A DNA stretch of 64,000 nucleotides, taken from assembly GCA_001632435.1 (NCBI GenBank), contig KV424039.1:35946-99945 (forward strand), written 5' to 3'. The notes under the pieces are model-generated. The model had not been told where the DNA came from. It searched no databases and was given only the letters and a program-made list of their open reading frames with translations. Shown piece by piece: positions 44,907-57,600 of the stretch. Position 1 is the stretch's first letter. Each line of letters opens with the position of its first letter. This DNA comes from Calocera cornea HHB12733 (lineage: Eukaryota; Basidiomycota; Dacrymycetes; Dacrymycetales; Dacrymycetaceae). The position numbers and the translations under genes are program-made.

Positions 44907-45937
44907 ATGAAGCGCTCTCTCCTCCTCCTAGCAGCAATATCTGTCCTGAGTGTCCCCGCCAGCGGACGCTCAGCACTCAGGCGAACCGCCGCTCGTTCTC
45001 ATTCGGACATCTTCCGTAGACAAGCGACCACGTTGTGCGCCAGTGCCTGCGCGGGGGATGCTGCCGCCGCCGCCGGTCTCGAGAGCTGCGCCGGCACTGA
45101 TCTCAGTACGGCTTCCATGCCTATGTATTGCCTCCCCGCCCATGCTCACGCGCCGCAGTCTGCCTCTGCACCTACCTCGCCCAAATCTCAGGGAACTGTC
45201 TTGCCTGTGTTGCGGCCAATGAAGAGGTCACACTCGGCGAGCTCCAGTCGGGCTGCGCGGCGGCGACGATGAGCGCCCCTGTGGACTCGGTGACGATAAC
45301 TGATGATGGTGCGACGACGAGCGGCGGAGTCACGCAGACGTCGTCGGGTGCGGTGCCCACTACGACTTCTGGGACATGCGATACACAGTGCTCCTCTGCG
45401 AGCGATGTGTCTGCCGCAAACGGCATCTCTGTGAGTTCGCAGGAGTGCTCATCGACATGGCCCGAGGCCGACTGATATGATCAATTAGGCTTGCGACGAA
45501 CAAGATACGGAGTGCGTCTGCGCCGCAAGTGCACGTCTCTCGTCTGGCTGCCTTGCCTGCGTCCTGGAAGACGAGGGCATTTCTTGTATGCATCCACTCG
45601 CCTGCCCCGCCGAATTTCATCTGCTAACCTTCGACTAGCGGCTGACTATCAGGCCGCCTGCGCTGGGGTTTCCAGCTCAGGCAGCACAACTGCGACGAAC
45701 TCAGGCATCGTACCACCCACTTCATCCGCCGCAACACGGGTCACGTCTGCAGGAAATGCGGCAAGTTCAACGCGCAGCAGCAGCTCCTCGACGCGCACCG
45801 GTAGCACGACCGCAAGTTCGCTGACGGCGGTGTCATCCCCGAGCGCCACGCGTGCCAACGGTGCGTCGGTGAAGGATGTCGCTTCTGGAGGACGGCTTGG
45901 CGCGATTGTTGTGTTCCTGGGGATTGTCATGGCATAA
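44907..45937 (+). CDS. Secreted, probably GPI-anchored Cys-rich protein with two tandem modules
   Basis: Exons 44907-45105, 45159-45430, 45489-45585 and 45639-45937, about 288 residues. A signal peptide (MKRSLLLLAAISVLSVPASG) is followed by two similar eight-Cys modules. Each has the order C-x3-C, C, C-x-C, C-x2-C, C. Module 1 contains LCASACAG, ICLCTYLAQISGNCLACV and SGCAA; module 2 contains TCDTQCSS, ECVCAASARLSSGCLACV and AACAG. A Ser/Thr-rich stretch and a final hydrophobic tail (LGAIVVFLGIVMA) suggest O-glycosylation and GPI attachment. The spacing partly resembles CFEM domains but C-x2-C near the end differs, so CFEM is only a comparison. Cell-surface role likely, function unknown. Confidence 0.78.
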
Positions 45938-46356
45938 GATGTCCTACGATGGAGTTGAATCTATGCCAGGGACGATAACCCAAACTCACGCCGGCTTCTC
46001 ATTCTCTGTGTCCACGAGCGCAGGGGTTGTTAATGGCACAGGCATATGCACATACGCGTAACAACAATCATCTAATATGAGGTTGCAAAGTCCGGCCACG
46101 GAAGAAGCAGCCGTGTTGCAACATGATTGTGTGTTCATTCAGGAGGATCGCAGCGTCGTCCTCTCAGTCGAGGCGCCAAAGTGATCAGGGACGTCAAGGG
46201 GGCAGGTTCACGGAGTCTCGTATAGCATTGCCATTGCATATATAATATTCAAGTATCCAAGTATTCATCATCCAATTACTCCCGATACCATCTGTATATT
46301 TCCTGAGCCGTTTCGGGTTGTCATACCCCGACCATTGCCTTTAGGCGGATTACTTC
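45938..46356. other. Intergenic between convergent secreted protein and permease
   Basis: About 420 bp of shared 3' flanking DNA with AT-rich patches (CATATATAATATTC near 46240). No gene is seen. Confidence 0.5.
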
Positions 46357-48633
46357 TTAGTTCGCGTGGCTGTCCTTCACAGTCGTGTCGTCCTCCCCGT
46401 CCGCGCCTTCGAACAGCTGCACAGCCTGCGAACGGCTGTACCACTTCTCGGCCGGCGTGAACCACCAGGTTGCAATGGCCAGGACAGTGATAGCTCCCAT
46501 GATGATGGGAGACTGGAGCAAACTGAATGGGAGTCCACTAATGACTGAGATAGAGACGTACATAGTTGATGTCCGAGGTGTCCGTCACCGGGAAGAAGAA
46601 TGGAGAGCAGTTGGTCTGTGTGCCAGGCCAGATCAGTATCGCGATCATTGCAGAGTGCACCGACCACTGCTTACAGCAAACACAATTCCATTGAAGGTAA
46701 TCGCACAGACATAGAACGGCTTGGCCCAGCGCCCAAGGCTGAACTTGCTAGTCTTGAAATCGTTCGGGGTCATGAAGAGGCGCAGAGCAGCGATGAGGCC
46801 GTAGGCAGCCACGGTGGGGATACCCGCTGCGGAGACAAGCGATGTGAAAGCGACGTTACTGGGCAGAATGGTGCACAGGATGAGGCCGGCGAACACGAGA
46901 ATGAACGTCACGGCATTCCTCGGTTGACCCAGTTCATTGACTTGACCAAGCCAGTGCGAACCAGGCAAGACCCCGTCGCGGGCGATTGCGAAGATAAGCC
47001 GGCTAGACGCGACAATGGCGCACGTGGTATTGAGTATCAAACCGATTGTAGCCACGATCGTTGGGAAAATGCTGGCACCGGGTCCGAAGGCGAGCGCGAA
47101 AATTTGGACGAAAGGCTGAGGTGCGCCGAGAGCGAAGAGCGTGTCGAAATCCGGCGTGCAGAACAAGAAGAGGATAGTGGTTAAGAATCCGAGTGTTCCA
47201 GTAGCGATCGCGCTCCAGAAGATCCCACGAGCGGACGTGACGCTGGCATTCTTCGTCTCCTCCGCAATGTGGCCGGAAGCGTCGAAGCCAACAAGCGTGC
47301 CGGAAGCAACATAGAAAGACAGGATCCAGTTCCAGCCATCAGATGCCCCGGTGCCGTTGTCTGAGGAAGGAAGGCGTCAGAATGAGTGCAGAGAAGACAG
47401 GAGAGCGACGCACATGTCTGCGTGAACACATCGGAAGCAGACCTGAATCCATAGGTCCTGGACACTCCGATAGGCAGCCAGATGACCATGAGGAGGAAGT
47501 CAAAGAGCGCCCAGGCGACGGAGAACTTGAAAATCCAGGAGAACCACTTGGCTGCAATGTGTACATGGTCAGTTAACGATCCCCTGCTACTCAAGCACGG
47601 ACATACGGTGCAGGTAGTTCATGGCGATCGAAATGAACAACAAGCCCTCCGAAATGGCCCAGATGAGCGCCCTCCACTTGACGTTGTCGTTGTCGATGCC
47701 ACCGGGGAAGTCGATCTCCCACACCGCAAGCTGCGAGACGATGTAGTTGGCGGTGGTCTGGCAGTTGCTCGCAGCAAAGGTGGACCAAGCCGCGGCGCTC
47801 CAGAAAGCGACGATGAAACCGAAGAAGCGAGCGTACTTGGGTCCAGCACTTTCGGCAGCCCATGTATAGATCGAGCCGCTGACAGGTAACGCCGAGCAGA
47901 TTTCCGCCAGGACGGCGGCAGTCATCCACATGAAAATGCAAGTGATCACATAGGAGGACCACATCGCCGCCGGGCCACCAGCATAGATGCCCAAGAAGAA
48001 GACGGCACTGCACAATGTCAGTCTTGTGACATCATTGTATCGATATGGGACGCACCGAACACCATTGATAAAGTCAAGAGCGGCGAAGCTAGCTGCGAAG
48101 CTTTCGATAAAGTGCCAGGATCGATGAAGGGTCTGCCCAAGGCAATTAGATCTGCACCTGAATCGGGAAGAGATAAGGGACGGGTTGCCTACCGGCTTGT
48201 ATCCGAGCTTTTGCTAAATCAGAGGACAGAAGGTCAGTAAAAGTGTTCCGTTCGCCTCTCCCTTGGGAGAGGGCAAATTGGAGTAACTTTGGGGGGCTTC
48301 CCTCCGCAGGTATGGACACTGGTCAGGTTCAAGCGGTATAATCTCAATCCAGTCATGCATCCGGTCTCGTCAGCCTGCTCAGTCCTCGCTGCGCCGTGAC
48401 AGGCAGCTCGGACCAAGCAGACCAACTTGACGTTCCGCTGACATGGATACCCGCAGCCCAATTTGTTACTCCGCTAGAGAGGCTACGTTACCAGTGGATT
48501 ACGGCTCAGAACGCTTCCATGCAATCATCCTGCGAACGGATCACCGTCCCAAAGACAGCTCCCAACCGCCGTAATTCACCAGCTGGAGGTCGTCGGACGT
48601 GACGGATTCGGTGCCTTCCGTGTCGGTAGCCAT
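46357..48633 (-). CDS. APC-family amino-acid/GABA-type permease
   Basis: Exons complement of 48580-48633, 48193-48213, 48056-48132, 47607-48007, 47414-47551, 46675-47360, 46562-46615 and 46357-46512, about 528 residues. The protein has about 12 hydrophobic segments, for example [20 protein letters not shown] and [22 protein letters not shown]-type residues in [13 protein letters not shown] and [16 protein letters not shown] are typical of the fungal GABA/choline/polyamine permease group of the APC superfamily. The N-terminus, QKLGYKPTLHRSW, needs a 21-nt microexon and a 366-nt first intron. The join after INY (46562) uses a 49-nt intron and resolves what otherwise looks like a frameshift. Substrate cannot be told from sequence. 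Confidence 0.86.
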
Positions 48634-48953
48634 GTTAGAATCGCTTGAGGACAGTGGTGGTTAAGAAAGGGGAGGGCTGAAGTTTTCGAACGACCCTGTA
48701 TGAGCGGACGGCTACTGTCTTTATCGCAATGGGGTTCGGCCCTCCGCTTCCGGTGTTTCCATATGTATCTCACGGGGTGGCGCGCTGGAAATCAAACCAT
48801 GTTCCGGAGACATCGGGCTGGTACCCCTTCGGGACAGCCCGGCGATGCGATCAAATTGTGTGGGAAACGATGTGTACAGTGGAATTACAAGCGTGCAGGG
48901 TTATGATGGATATGTGCAAGACAGATAACAAGATCCGTGGGAGCCCGTGCAAG
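48634..48953. other. Intergenic, permease promoter and eIF5B 3' flank
   Basis: A 320-bp spacer; both flanking genes are on the minus strand. No coding signal is recognised. Confidence 0.45.
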
Positions 48954-51900
48954 CTACTGAATGTCGAGTCTCGACTTCAGAGCGACAATGAGCTTCCACT
49001 CTTCCTTGGACACATCGTCCCGGAAAGTCTCCTTCAGCACGTCGATACTTTGCCGGGTGACGTGTGAGAGAACCTCGTCCTTGTCGTCGAAATGCCTACC
49101 AAACATCTTGGCAGATTGATAAACGGCGTGCTCGATCTTGACGGCCACACCTGCACCAGCCTGCGACTTTTTGACAATCTGCAAAATGATAAGCAACAAA
49201 TTATCTGATCAAGATAATCACACTAACCTCCTGGCTCTTGTGGTTGATCTCCAGCGATGTCACTTTGCCCAAATCGATGATCTCCTTCTTACCCGTCTCC
49301 TTGTCCACGTGTACGACACACAAGGGAGTCCCAACACGGAGCGTGCCATCCAGAATGTCACACCCGATGATAATCGGATCACGTTTGGCAAATGCCTGGA
49401 TGATCTTCAGTCGGCATGGCCAGATGGCTTGCGGCGCGGCGTCACGGCGCCTGGCTTCCGTCATTTCAGCATTGTAAGCGGTGAACGCATCAAACAGATG
49501 GTAGATAATGTCGGCTGAAAGAAGTTATCAGAATTTGCGGGTGACATCCTTTGATCCGACCCACCTTTGAAGATCTTTACACCGAGTTCTTCGGCCATCC
49601 TTTCCGCGTCCCTATCAACAGGCACATCGAATGCGAGGATGACTGCCAGCTCTTTGGCCCGCTCCAGCATTGTGGCTGAACGCATCACGTCTTTCCTGTG
49701 CACAGGGCCGATGTTGATACCAGAGACCGGGATCTTGCTGACCTTGAGGAAGTCCAACAGAGCTTCCAAAGAGCCAAGGGTACTGGCCTGTACGCAAACG
49801 CCGCGGCCGGACTTGTCGATGCTGCTAAGCAAGCTTGTAAGATCAGACATAACTTCCTCCATCATGTCTTCCTCGTCATCATCTGGGCCGACAACGAGCA
49901 ACCTTGAACCAGCGATGGCATTTTCAAGACCCGGAGCGGTGATCTTCACACCCATGGCGGCCTTGATCTCTTTATGATGCACGTATTGCCCCTAGAGCGA
50001 TGTCAATATTGCATTGGGAGCAAAGTAATGCACGTACCTTGATACGCAATTCTCTGAGCGGTTGTGGTGTGAGCAACGCACGAATGTTAGTTGTTATGGG
50101 CCCGTTTAGACCACAGACAACTATCCGATCGCCCTCGTGCAGGATACCGTTGGACAGGATCACGTCGATAGTTGTGCCGAGTCCTTCAATGACCTTGACT
50201 TCCAGCACGGTAGCCTCTAGCTCAGATAGGTACATGAGGCTGTCGCTCATCCGCTGCTGGGTCAGGTTCACGAGGAGCTGGATCATATCTGGGACGCCTT
50301 CGCCAGTGATGGCGGACGTCGGCACAAGGGAGACATTCCTGGCGAAGTTCTTGTTCTCGTAGTACGGAACGGCGTTGAGCCCTTGTTCAGCAAATGCGAG
50401 TATGCTCTGCTGGAGACGGTCGGCGAACTCGCGTTGCACCGCGGGCTTCTGCTTAGCGAGCGACTCCTGGAATGCCCCATCCGGCGTAGGTTCCCAGCCG
50501 TACAGACGATCAATCTTGTTCAGAGCAACGATGAAAGGTGTCTTCTTGTCACGCAATAGGCGAAGGGATTCCAGTGTCTGGGGCTCCAAACCGTGCTGGA
50601 ACAGGTATCAGAACTGCTTCAGGGACGGATGACAAAGCATACCATAATATCGACGACGAGAATGGCAATGTTGCAGAGCGAGCTGCCACGGCTACGAAGA
50701 TTGGTGAAAGACTCGTGTCCGGGCGTGTCAATGATCAAAAGGCCGGGTATCTTGTAGTCGAAGGTCCCATCCCTGTTGATAACAGCAGTCTTCTGCTTGA
50801 TCGCCTCCACGGGAAAATAGGTGGCACCAATTTGCTGAGTGATACCACCAGCTTCACCCTCTTGGACGTTCGTCTGGCGGATCTTATCGAGCAGCTTGGT
50901 CTTTCCAGTATCGACGTGGCCCAAAATACAACAGATGGGGCTGCGAAGGTTATCTTTACTTCGCGCAGCCAGCGCCGCTTCCATGCGTTCCTTTCGGCGC
51001 TGAGCAGCTTCCTCCTTGCGGCGGGCAGCAATCCGTTGGGCGGTGGTCAACCCCTCTTCATCAGATTCCTCCAGATCCTCGTCGGAATCATCCTCCGAGT
51101 CATCTTCGGAGTCATCCTCCGAATCATCGTCATCATCGTCATCGTCATCCTCTTCCTCTTCCTCTTCCGGCGCTGTCTTGGCGAGAGCTTTGGTAGTTGG
51201 CGCCGGTTTGGCAGGGGTTTTCGTAGCAGGGGCCGACTTCTCAGCTGCAGGTGCTGCCTTTGCAGGAGCAGTAGCAGAGGTGGATTTGGCCGCCTCCTTC
51301 TTCTCTGCGGGAGCCGCCTTGCCGTTGGTCGGTGCACCGTTGGTCTTCCCCGCCGGGACGGCCTTCACGGGCTCCGCTTCAGCCTCGTCATCATCGGATG
51401 CATCCCAGTCGTCCTTGACATCTTCTTCCGGCTCTGTGGGCTTCTCAGGTTCAGATGCATCCCAATCGTCTTTGATCGCCTCGTTCAAGACCTCCGGCGT
51501 GTTCGGCGTCTCGGGTGTCACATCGGTGGGTGCCGTAGATTGTGGTGATTGCACACTAGGGAGATCGGGAACGGTTGATGCTGGTGTGGAAGGCGACGCA
51601 GGCTGGCCATCGACAATGACCGCCTTGCCGTTTTGCTGCGGCCCCTTTTTCTTGTTCTTGCCGTAGGTTGCCTTCTTCGGCTTACTGTCCTCGCCCTTCT
51701 CTGAGAGACCGGCAATCTGCACTCCTGACGCCATGAGAGCGCGCATGCGGGCCTCCGCAGCCGCCTTCTCAGCCTTCTGCTTAGGCGTGAGTAGCTTGCC
51801 CTCCTTCTTCAGCTGCTCGCGCTTGGCCTTCTCCTTCTCCTTCCTTCGGCGCTTTTCTTCCTCCTTGAGCCGTTCCTCCTCTTCTCGGCGCTTCTCCTCC

Positions 51901-53096
51901 TCTTCAAGACGTCTATGGCAAGAGTCAGCGCAATTCTCATGTCAAAATGCGGCAGACGTACATGCGATCCTCTTCCGCCTTCCTCGCAGCCTCCTCCTCA
52001 GCAGCACGCGCTGCCTCCTGAGCAGCCCTCAGCGCAAGCAGCGCCTTGCTCATCTTCTTCGGCGCCTCCTTAGGTTCCTCCTTCACCTCAGCCACAGCCT
52101 TCTTCTTTTTCTTCTTCTTGTCTTTCTTCTTCTTGTCCCCACCCGCCTCATCCTCGTCATCGTCCTCCTCGTCCTTGTCTTCAGCAGCAGGAGCGGGAGC
52201 AGCGGCTTCCTCAGCAGGAGCACTAGCAGCCTTCTTCGCCTCAGCCTGCGCCTTCTTCTTCGCCTTCTCCCGCTCCTTCTTCAGTTTCTCCTTCTCCTTC
52301 TTGGTCAATATCTTGCCGCCTGCAGGCTCTTCATCATCGTCCTCATCTGCAGCATCGGGTGCGGGTGCTGGGGTAGGCTTGGCCGGCGCGGCTACCGGTT
52401 CGGGTTTTGGTGGCTCCGCCTCCTCCGCGGCTGGTACCTCCTCTTTCGGCGCCTCAACAGGGGCAGCCTTGCCTTTCCCACCTGCCACAGCATGAGCACA
52501 TCATCAGGACGTTCACACAGCAGTGGCGTACCCTTCTTGTCCTTCTTCCCCTTCTTGGGCTTTGCCGGACCCCATTCCTCGTCAGCGAGGTCATCGGCAG
52601 TGACCTCTATAGGACCCTTCGGTGCAGAGATGTCCCCCTTGGCCGCCTCCTCCTCAGCCTCGTCGCCCTCGCCAGGAGGAGGCCCGTCTTCGAAGGACAC
52701 TCCTTGCTTGTTCTTCTTCTTCTTCTCCTTCTTTCCCTTGCCTTGAGAAGCTTTTATTGTGGACTGGGATTGCGTCAAAATGTCTGCCAAAAAGACAACA
52801 GCGAGTAGTACTCACCATTAGACCACCGAAATCCTCATCCCCCTCGCCTCCACCACCACCTTCGTCCAGCATCGAGAACGCCGAAAATCCGGCCTTTGGT
52901 TTGGCCGGAGCGAAATCCTCCTCATCGTCGGGGGGTGGTGACGCCGCAACGTTCGGAGAGACGCTCTCGCCTGCCTTGTCCCTGATCGTAAAGACGATGA
53001 TCAATCAGATTGCCCCCAGATTGCAATGTAGCTAGCGCACCAAAAGTCCTCGTCGTCCTGCTTCTTGCCCTTCTTGCCCTTGTTCTTAGGCGGCAT
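48954..53096 (-). CDS. FUN12: Translation initiation factor eIF5B
   Basis: Exons complement of 53041-53096, 52816-52981, 52532-52763, 51962-52481, 50643-51912, 50038-50595, 49565-49991, 49228-49514 and 48954-49178, about 1246 residues. This GTPase promotes 60S joining to the 48S complex. The N-terminal half is long, charged and low complexity (Lys-rich, Glu/Asp-rich and Ala/Pro linkers). The GTPase domain shows G1 [14 protein letters not shown], switch region [16 protein letters not shown]3 [10 protein letters not shown] and G4 [11 protein letters not shown]. Downstream, beta-barrel and C-terminal domains include [31 protein letters not shown] and [17 protein letters not shown]. The exon 3 acceptor after CGCAATCCCAG is chosen because the upstream AG leads to a stop. 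Length fits fungal eIF5B of about 1000-1250. Confidence 0.96.
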
Positions 53097-53396
53097 TTTT
53101 CCAATTAACCGGTTTTGAAGAGTGTCTTAAACAATGATAGCGGTTCAAGAGCTCAAGTCGAAGTATAAATATCGACGAGAATGTGCGTGGGTGAGGTGTA
53201 CAGGACAAGATGACTCTGTGAGTGCTGCACTGGTGCCTGTCCCCTTGCCGCGCGCCGCTCGGACGGTTCACCGCCCAAAATCTGCTCCCGTTTCGAGCTT
53301 GCCTTGTCGGAGGCGAGTACTTCCGCCGCGTCACTACCCCTACTCGTTGGATCGCAGCCACAGCTGCCTTCACTTTCGTGTTCGATACCGACAACG
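53097..53396. promoter_or_regulatory. Divergent promoter, eIF5B and BIG1
   Basis: A 300-bp spacer between divergent starts. Short open frames cross it, but they lack motifs. It probably holds both promoters. Confidence 0.45.
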
Positions 53397-54423
53397 ATGG
53401 CAAGATTAACACTGACAGCATGTCTGGCGCTTGCAGGAAGCGCAGTAGCATTCAGGGGGACTGTGCCGCTGGTGGCGTGGTCAACGGAGTCGTGCGTTCA
53501 TGATCCCTGTCGCTGAACTGGCAACTATTCCTTATACCGCACCTCGTAGATCATGTCACCTGGGCAACCTCCAAACAGAATCTGCAGTGACAGATTGGGA
53601 CAATGCACTGCAGATCCTTTCCATTGAGGATCTCTGCTCGCATGAAGGCATCGTCATGGTTGAGCAAAGCGGGGTATGTCTTGAGCCCGCCGCCTGAATG
53701 CGTAATGTGTTGACCGGAGCTTTCACAGCTGCACGCGTCGGACCTCTCACTCCTCCCCTCCTCTTCCCGCCTATCAAGGCGCATCCTTTCCTCCCCTTCC
53801 CTCTTCCAAGCACCGCGGCTCAAACTACCCATGGATCTCCCATTCGACGCTCTCGCCGGCAACATCACCTCGCTCTGCGGGCACATCGCGGGCGACTGGG
53901 AGAGCTTGGAGCTGGGGAGCGTGAGGCCGGATACGCGGTATCTCTTCAGGTTGCAGATGCCTACGCTAAGGGGTAGCGTGGCGGATCGGCGGATTATGAT
54001 GAAGGAGCACGGTAAGTCTCACTGCATTGTCTGAAACGTACGCTTCTCACGCTGCCATCTGCAGAAACCCTCCTGTCGGATCGTCTGGAGTCGATTGCTT
54101 CCCTCTTCCCTTCCCACCTTGTGCTCCTCTCTGGCACACCGCTCGCCCCTCTTTTATTCACAAAGCGTGATGTGGATGACGCAGCCACGCACCCTCCCGC
54201 GCCGTTCTATGACACCATGCAGATCGCGCCCGACTCGTCTGCGGACGGCCCCTTCCTGAGCCGGTACCAGATCCTCACCCCTGGCCTGGTGTCCGCACTC
54301 CTCGTCGTGTTCGTCGTCTTCCTCCCCATCCTTATGGTGGGCATCGGGGCTGTTGCCAGCATACAGAGCCCTGTTAGGATGGAGGCGCCCAAGGCGATCA
54401 GCCAGGAGAAGAAGCATCAGTAG
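53397..54423 (+). CDS. BIG1/Voa1-like ER membrane protein (V-ATPase assembly type)
   Basis: Exons 53397-53491, 53550-53673, 53729-54011 and 54065-54423, about 286 residues. MARLTLTACLALAGSAVAFRG is a signal peptide, then VPLVAWSTES. The luminal part contains LCSHEGIVMVEQSG joined to LHASDLSLLPSSSRLSRRI, which resembles the BIG1 lumenal domain. Near the C-terminus RYQILTPGLVSALLVVFVVF starts a single membrane segment, followed by a short cytosolic tail ending KKHQ that looks like a KKxx-type ER-retrieval signal. In yeast, Voa1 and Big1 help assemble the V-ATPase or sustain beta-1,6-glucan. Assignment rests on the C-terminal TPG/membrane/KK pattern and the HASDL segment, as remembered, so moderate confidence. 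Confidence 0.75.
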
Positions 54424-54644
54424 ACGCTGCAAGTAGGGACTGTATTTTGAAACTTCTGTTTCTATTTCGAAGATCATACAATACAATGCGATTGGTGTTA
54501 GTAGTACAATGCTGATGATGCAAGCCGCCAAGTGGTGGGGTGAGTAAACAAGACGAGGTACAGGAAGATAGAACGATGCAACAAGTCAGTAACGTACAAC
54601 AGCAACCAAAAAAGGGAATAAAGCGGCCAGTTCAAAGGTGTCGC

Positions 54645-57600
54645 TTAGTGGATAGTCAATACGCGTTCCATTAGAATAACAGCAGCAAGGTGCCACGGGA
54701 GAACGCCAGAACCAATCGGCCGACCCCATTTCTCTCGGGATAGCAAGGCGAGCTCTTGGTAGTTTCGTAGGAGGTCGAGCATGAACTTTGATCGCGATCC
54801 AAATGCGTGATTGGAATCGGAAGACGCATAATACAGCAGGTGAACAGATGTCGTCGTCATCGTATTCGCCGGATGATCGAGAGAGTAGGACGGCGTGAAG
54901 GAGCCATCCGACGGCGCCTGCATTAGCAAAGCTGTATACAACGGTCGCAGCCAGTCCCTCGGAGGTTCTGAATTATCCAGTAGCTCGAGGTGATTAACCA
55001 TAGGCGAAATGGGACAGTCTTGCTGCGTTGCCATGTTCCAGGGAGCAATCTCAAAACGTTCTGCCAAACAAATGCCGTAGCTGGTTCCTGTCGCGTCAAC
55101 TATGTGCGCGTGTCCCTCCGACGAGGCAGTAGGATTGGGCGGTCTGCGCCAATCTTCCTTGTTGGGCAGAGTCTCCTGCCACGGCCGGCTGTCTATGCAC
55201 ACAAGGGAGAACGATACTGTGAGGGGCAGAGCGGAGCACAGTGTCACGAGCGATTGCCATGCTATCTCCGGCGTCAGGAAACTGGAACACTTTTCAACGG
55301 CGCTGACTCACCTTCAATTTCGGCTACCGGACAGAGTCCCCAACGCGCAACGACGATTCGCCATTCTTTCCTCGCACGTCTGGCGAACTTCCAGGTGAAC
55401 GCCCAAATCTTAGCAACAAGTGCTTCAATAGTAAAAGTCTTCTCGCCCTGCTTCGTTGACCAGACTCTCTGGCTATGGGCTTCGCCGAGCTGATCAATGC
55501 ATGTTGATAAGAGCCAGTCGGGAGTGATAGTATAAGCAACATGGAGCCATGCCACGGGGTCCATCACATCTGTGTTCTTCGGCGGCCATTCCAAACTGAA
55601 TTCGACCTTTGGAGCAGGCGTACGAGCGATAGTGACGGCGGGGAACTGCAACGCCCGTTTTTCGTCCGGTTGGGCCGCATAGACCTTGCGCAGCGTGGTA
55701 CGCTTCACCTTGCGGAGTAGTCGGTTGTACACAGCCAGCGCAGTCACATCCAGCGGGCTGGGACGAGAATGGCAAGCGTGAGAAGCGTACAGAAGACACG
55801 ATTCGGGAATCAGATGAACGACCATGCGACTAGAGGACAGAGAGTCGAAAGTGGCGGCAAGCGTGTTTCCTAGCGTTTGCAATTGCGAGGCAGGGCAGAA
55901 CACATAGACGACAAGATGGGGGCTACCGGCAGGAATACCGACAAGCATGGCGCCTATGTAAATATCAGTGAGTGGCCTTAGGATTGAATCAAACTACGGA
56001 CCAAGCTGTGACTCAAGATCTTCAAGCTGCCCAGAAAGAATGCCCTGCCGGATATCGAGCTCGTCTGAATGGCCGGACCTATGCTCGCCATAACCCATTT
56101 GCTAAACGTGCTGTCAGCAGCGCACAAAGGTGAACTACAAACTGAGCTGACCGTATACGCTTGGCCCATAGCCTCCAACCAGCTTTTCACGACAATATCC
56201 CGGCTCTCTCGAGACGGTACCGATTTGTCGTAGAATGCAAAGGCCAGAACGTCTTTCTGACCCCCTACTGGATACAAAGCAAGCTTTTCCCAGAAACGAA
56301 GGGCGGGCCAACAAATGTTAACGACAGCGCCGTCCAACCCAGCAGCGATCGGGAAATCCCGGCCAAAAATGGCAAAGGCAGCATCGGTCTTGCTTTTGCT
56401 CCCTACCATGCGATCGACCGGAGGAAGATCTGAACACTCGTCAGAGAGGTGTCTGAAACTATATATGGAGTCAATCTCACCTTGCTTATCAAGCGCATCT
56501 CCCAGCGTGAGCAGTTTCGGGGATGGCATCGCAATATCAACGGCCTTCTTTAGCTTTCCGAGATTGAAAGCAGTGGTCCAGCGAATGTCTTCCGATCGCG
56601 TTGTTCTAGCCTGGAGCACCCATTCGGCCAAGACAGGGTTCTCCAGTACTTGAACGCACTTCACGTTGATGGCGTCTTCCTGTTTCTTGAGATTATCTTG
56701 CAGCTGAATGAATGCAGCTGGAGAGACTGGCGTCAGTGCTGCGAGTGGCGTTGGCGATGGTGCCCTCCTCAATGAGGTTGGAGGCAAAGACAGGGGTGGC
56801 GTGAATCCGTGGATGTTGAAGCTTCCTAAGACGACAGTCACCGTCCACAGAAGCTGTGTCGGCCACGGAATCGGTTCCTCGCTAACCAGGGAACCATCTT
56901 CGTCCTCATCGATAACAACAAGGGTCTCGTCGTCCAGAGTCGAATCAGAAGCTTCATCCATCCCAGGCTCCTGGAGCTTTCTCTGCTCCGCGACCTTCTT
57001 GACTTCTTCTACGTCGATCCAGGAGCATCGCATACGCTTTGTCGCTGAATCCATAGCATGATCTTCACCGAAAGCACTTGCCCTGCTACGTTTCATGCCT
57101 TGCCATCGCCGAACAAGTCCAACGTGGGGATTGCTGTAGGGATCGATCAAAGTCTTCGAAAGGGTATCCCAAGTGAAGAAGCAGGAATCCCCCGGCATAT
57201 CGTCGCAAACAGGAGGAAATTCGACCTTGTCGAGGGCAAATTTTCCAACGGTATACTTTGAGTCTTTCCAGTCACCGTCCATGAGCGGCTCAAAAGGATC
57301 AATGAAGCCGCCAGCCTGTGCCACGAAAACAGGCGAAAGCGGGGCAACTGGTGTACGATCGCCGTCCGAGGGGCTGACAGGTGCTTCGAAGGGACTGCGA
57401 CAGTCCTCCTGTGCGGCCGCAGGTGTAAGAGTGGAGTTGTCTACGGGTGCATGCTCTTCTTCTTCAATAGCGGGCAGCATGACCGTTTCGCGATCTTGCT
57501 CGTCGAAATCGTCGAGTTGGATTGGCTCGGCAGGCGGAGATAGAAGACCTTGAGGGCCTGCATGGATGATTGCTGTATCATCCTCATTGGTAGTATCGTC

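Noticed and set aside
46513..46561. Apparent frameshift in the permease C-terminus
   Set aside because: A 49-nt GT-AG intron explains it and joins INY to SPIIMG in frame.
53134..53396. Open frames between eIF5B and BIG1
   Set aside because: They cross the BIG1 start and its signal peptide in other frames; the spliced BIG1 model accounts for the coding signal.
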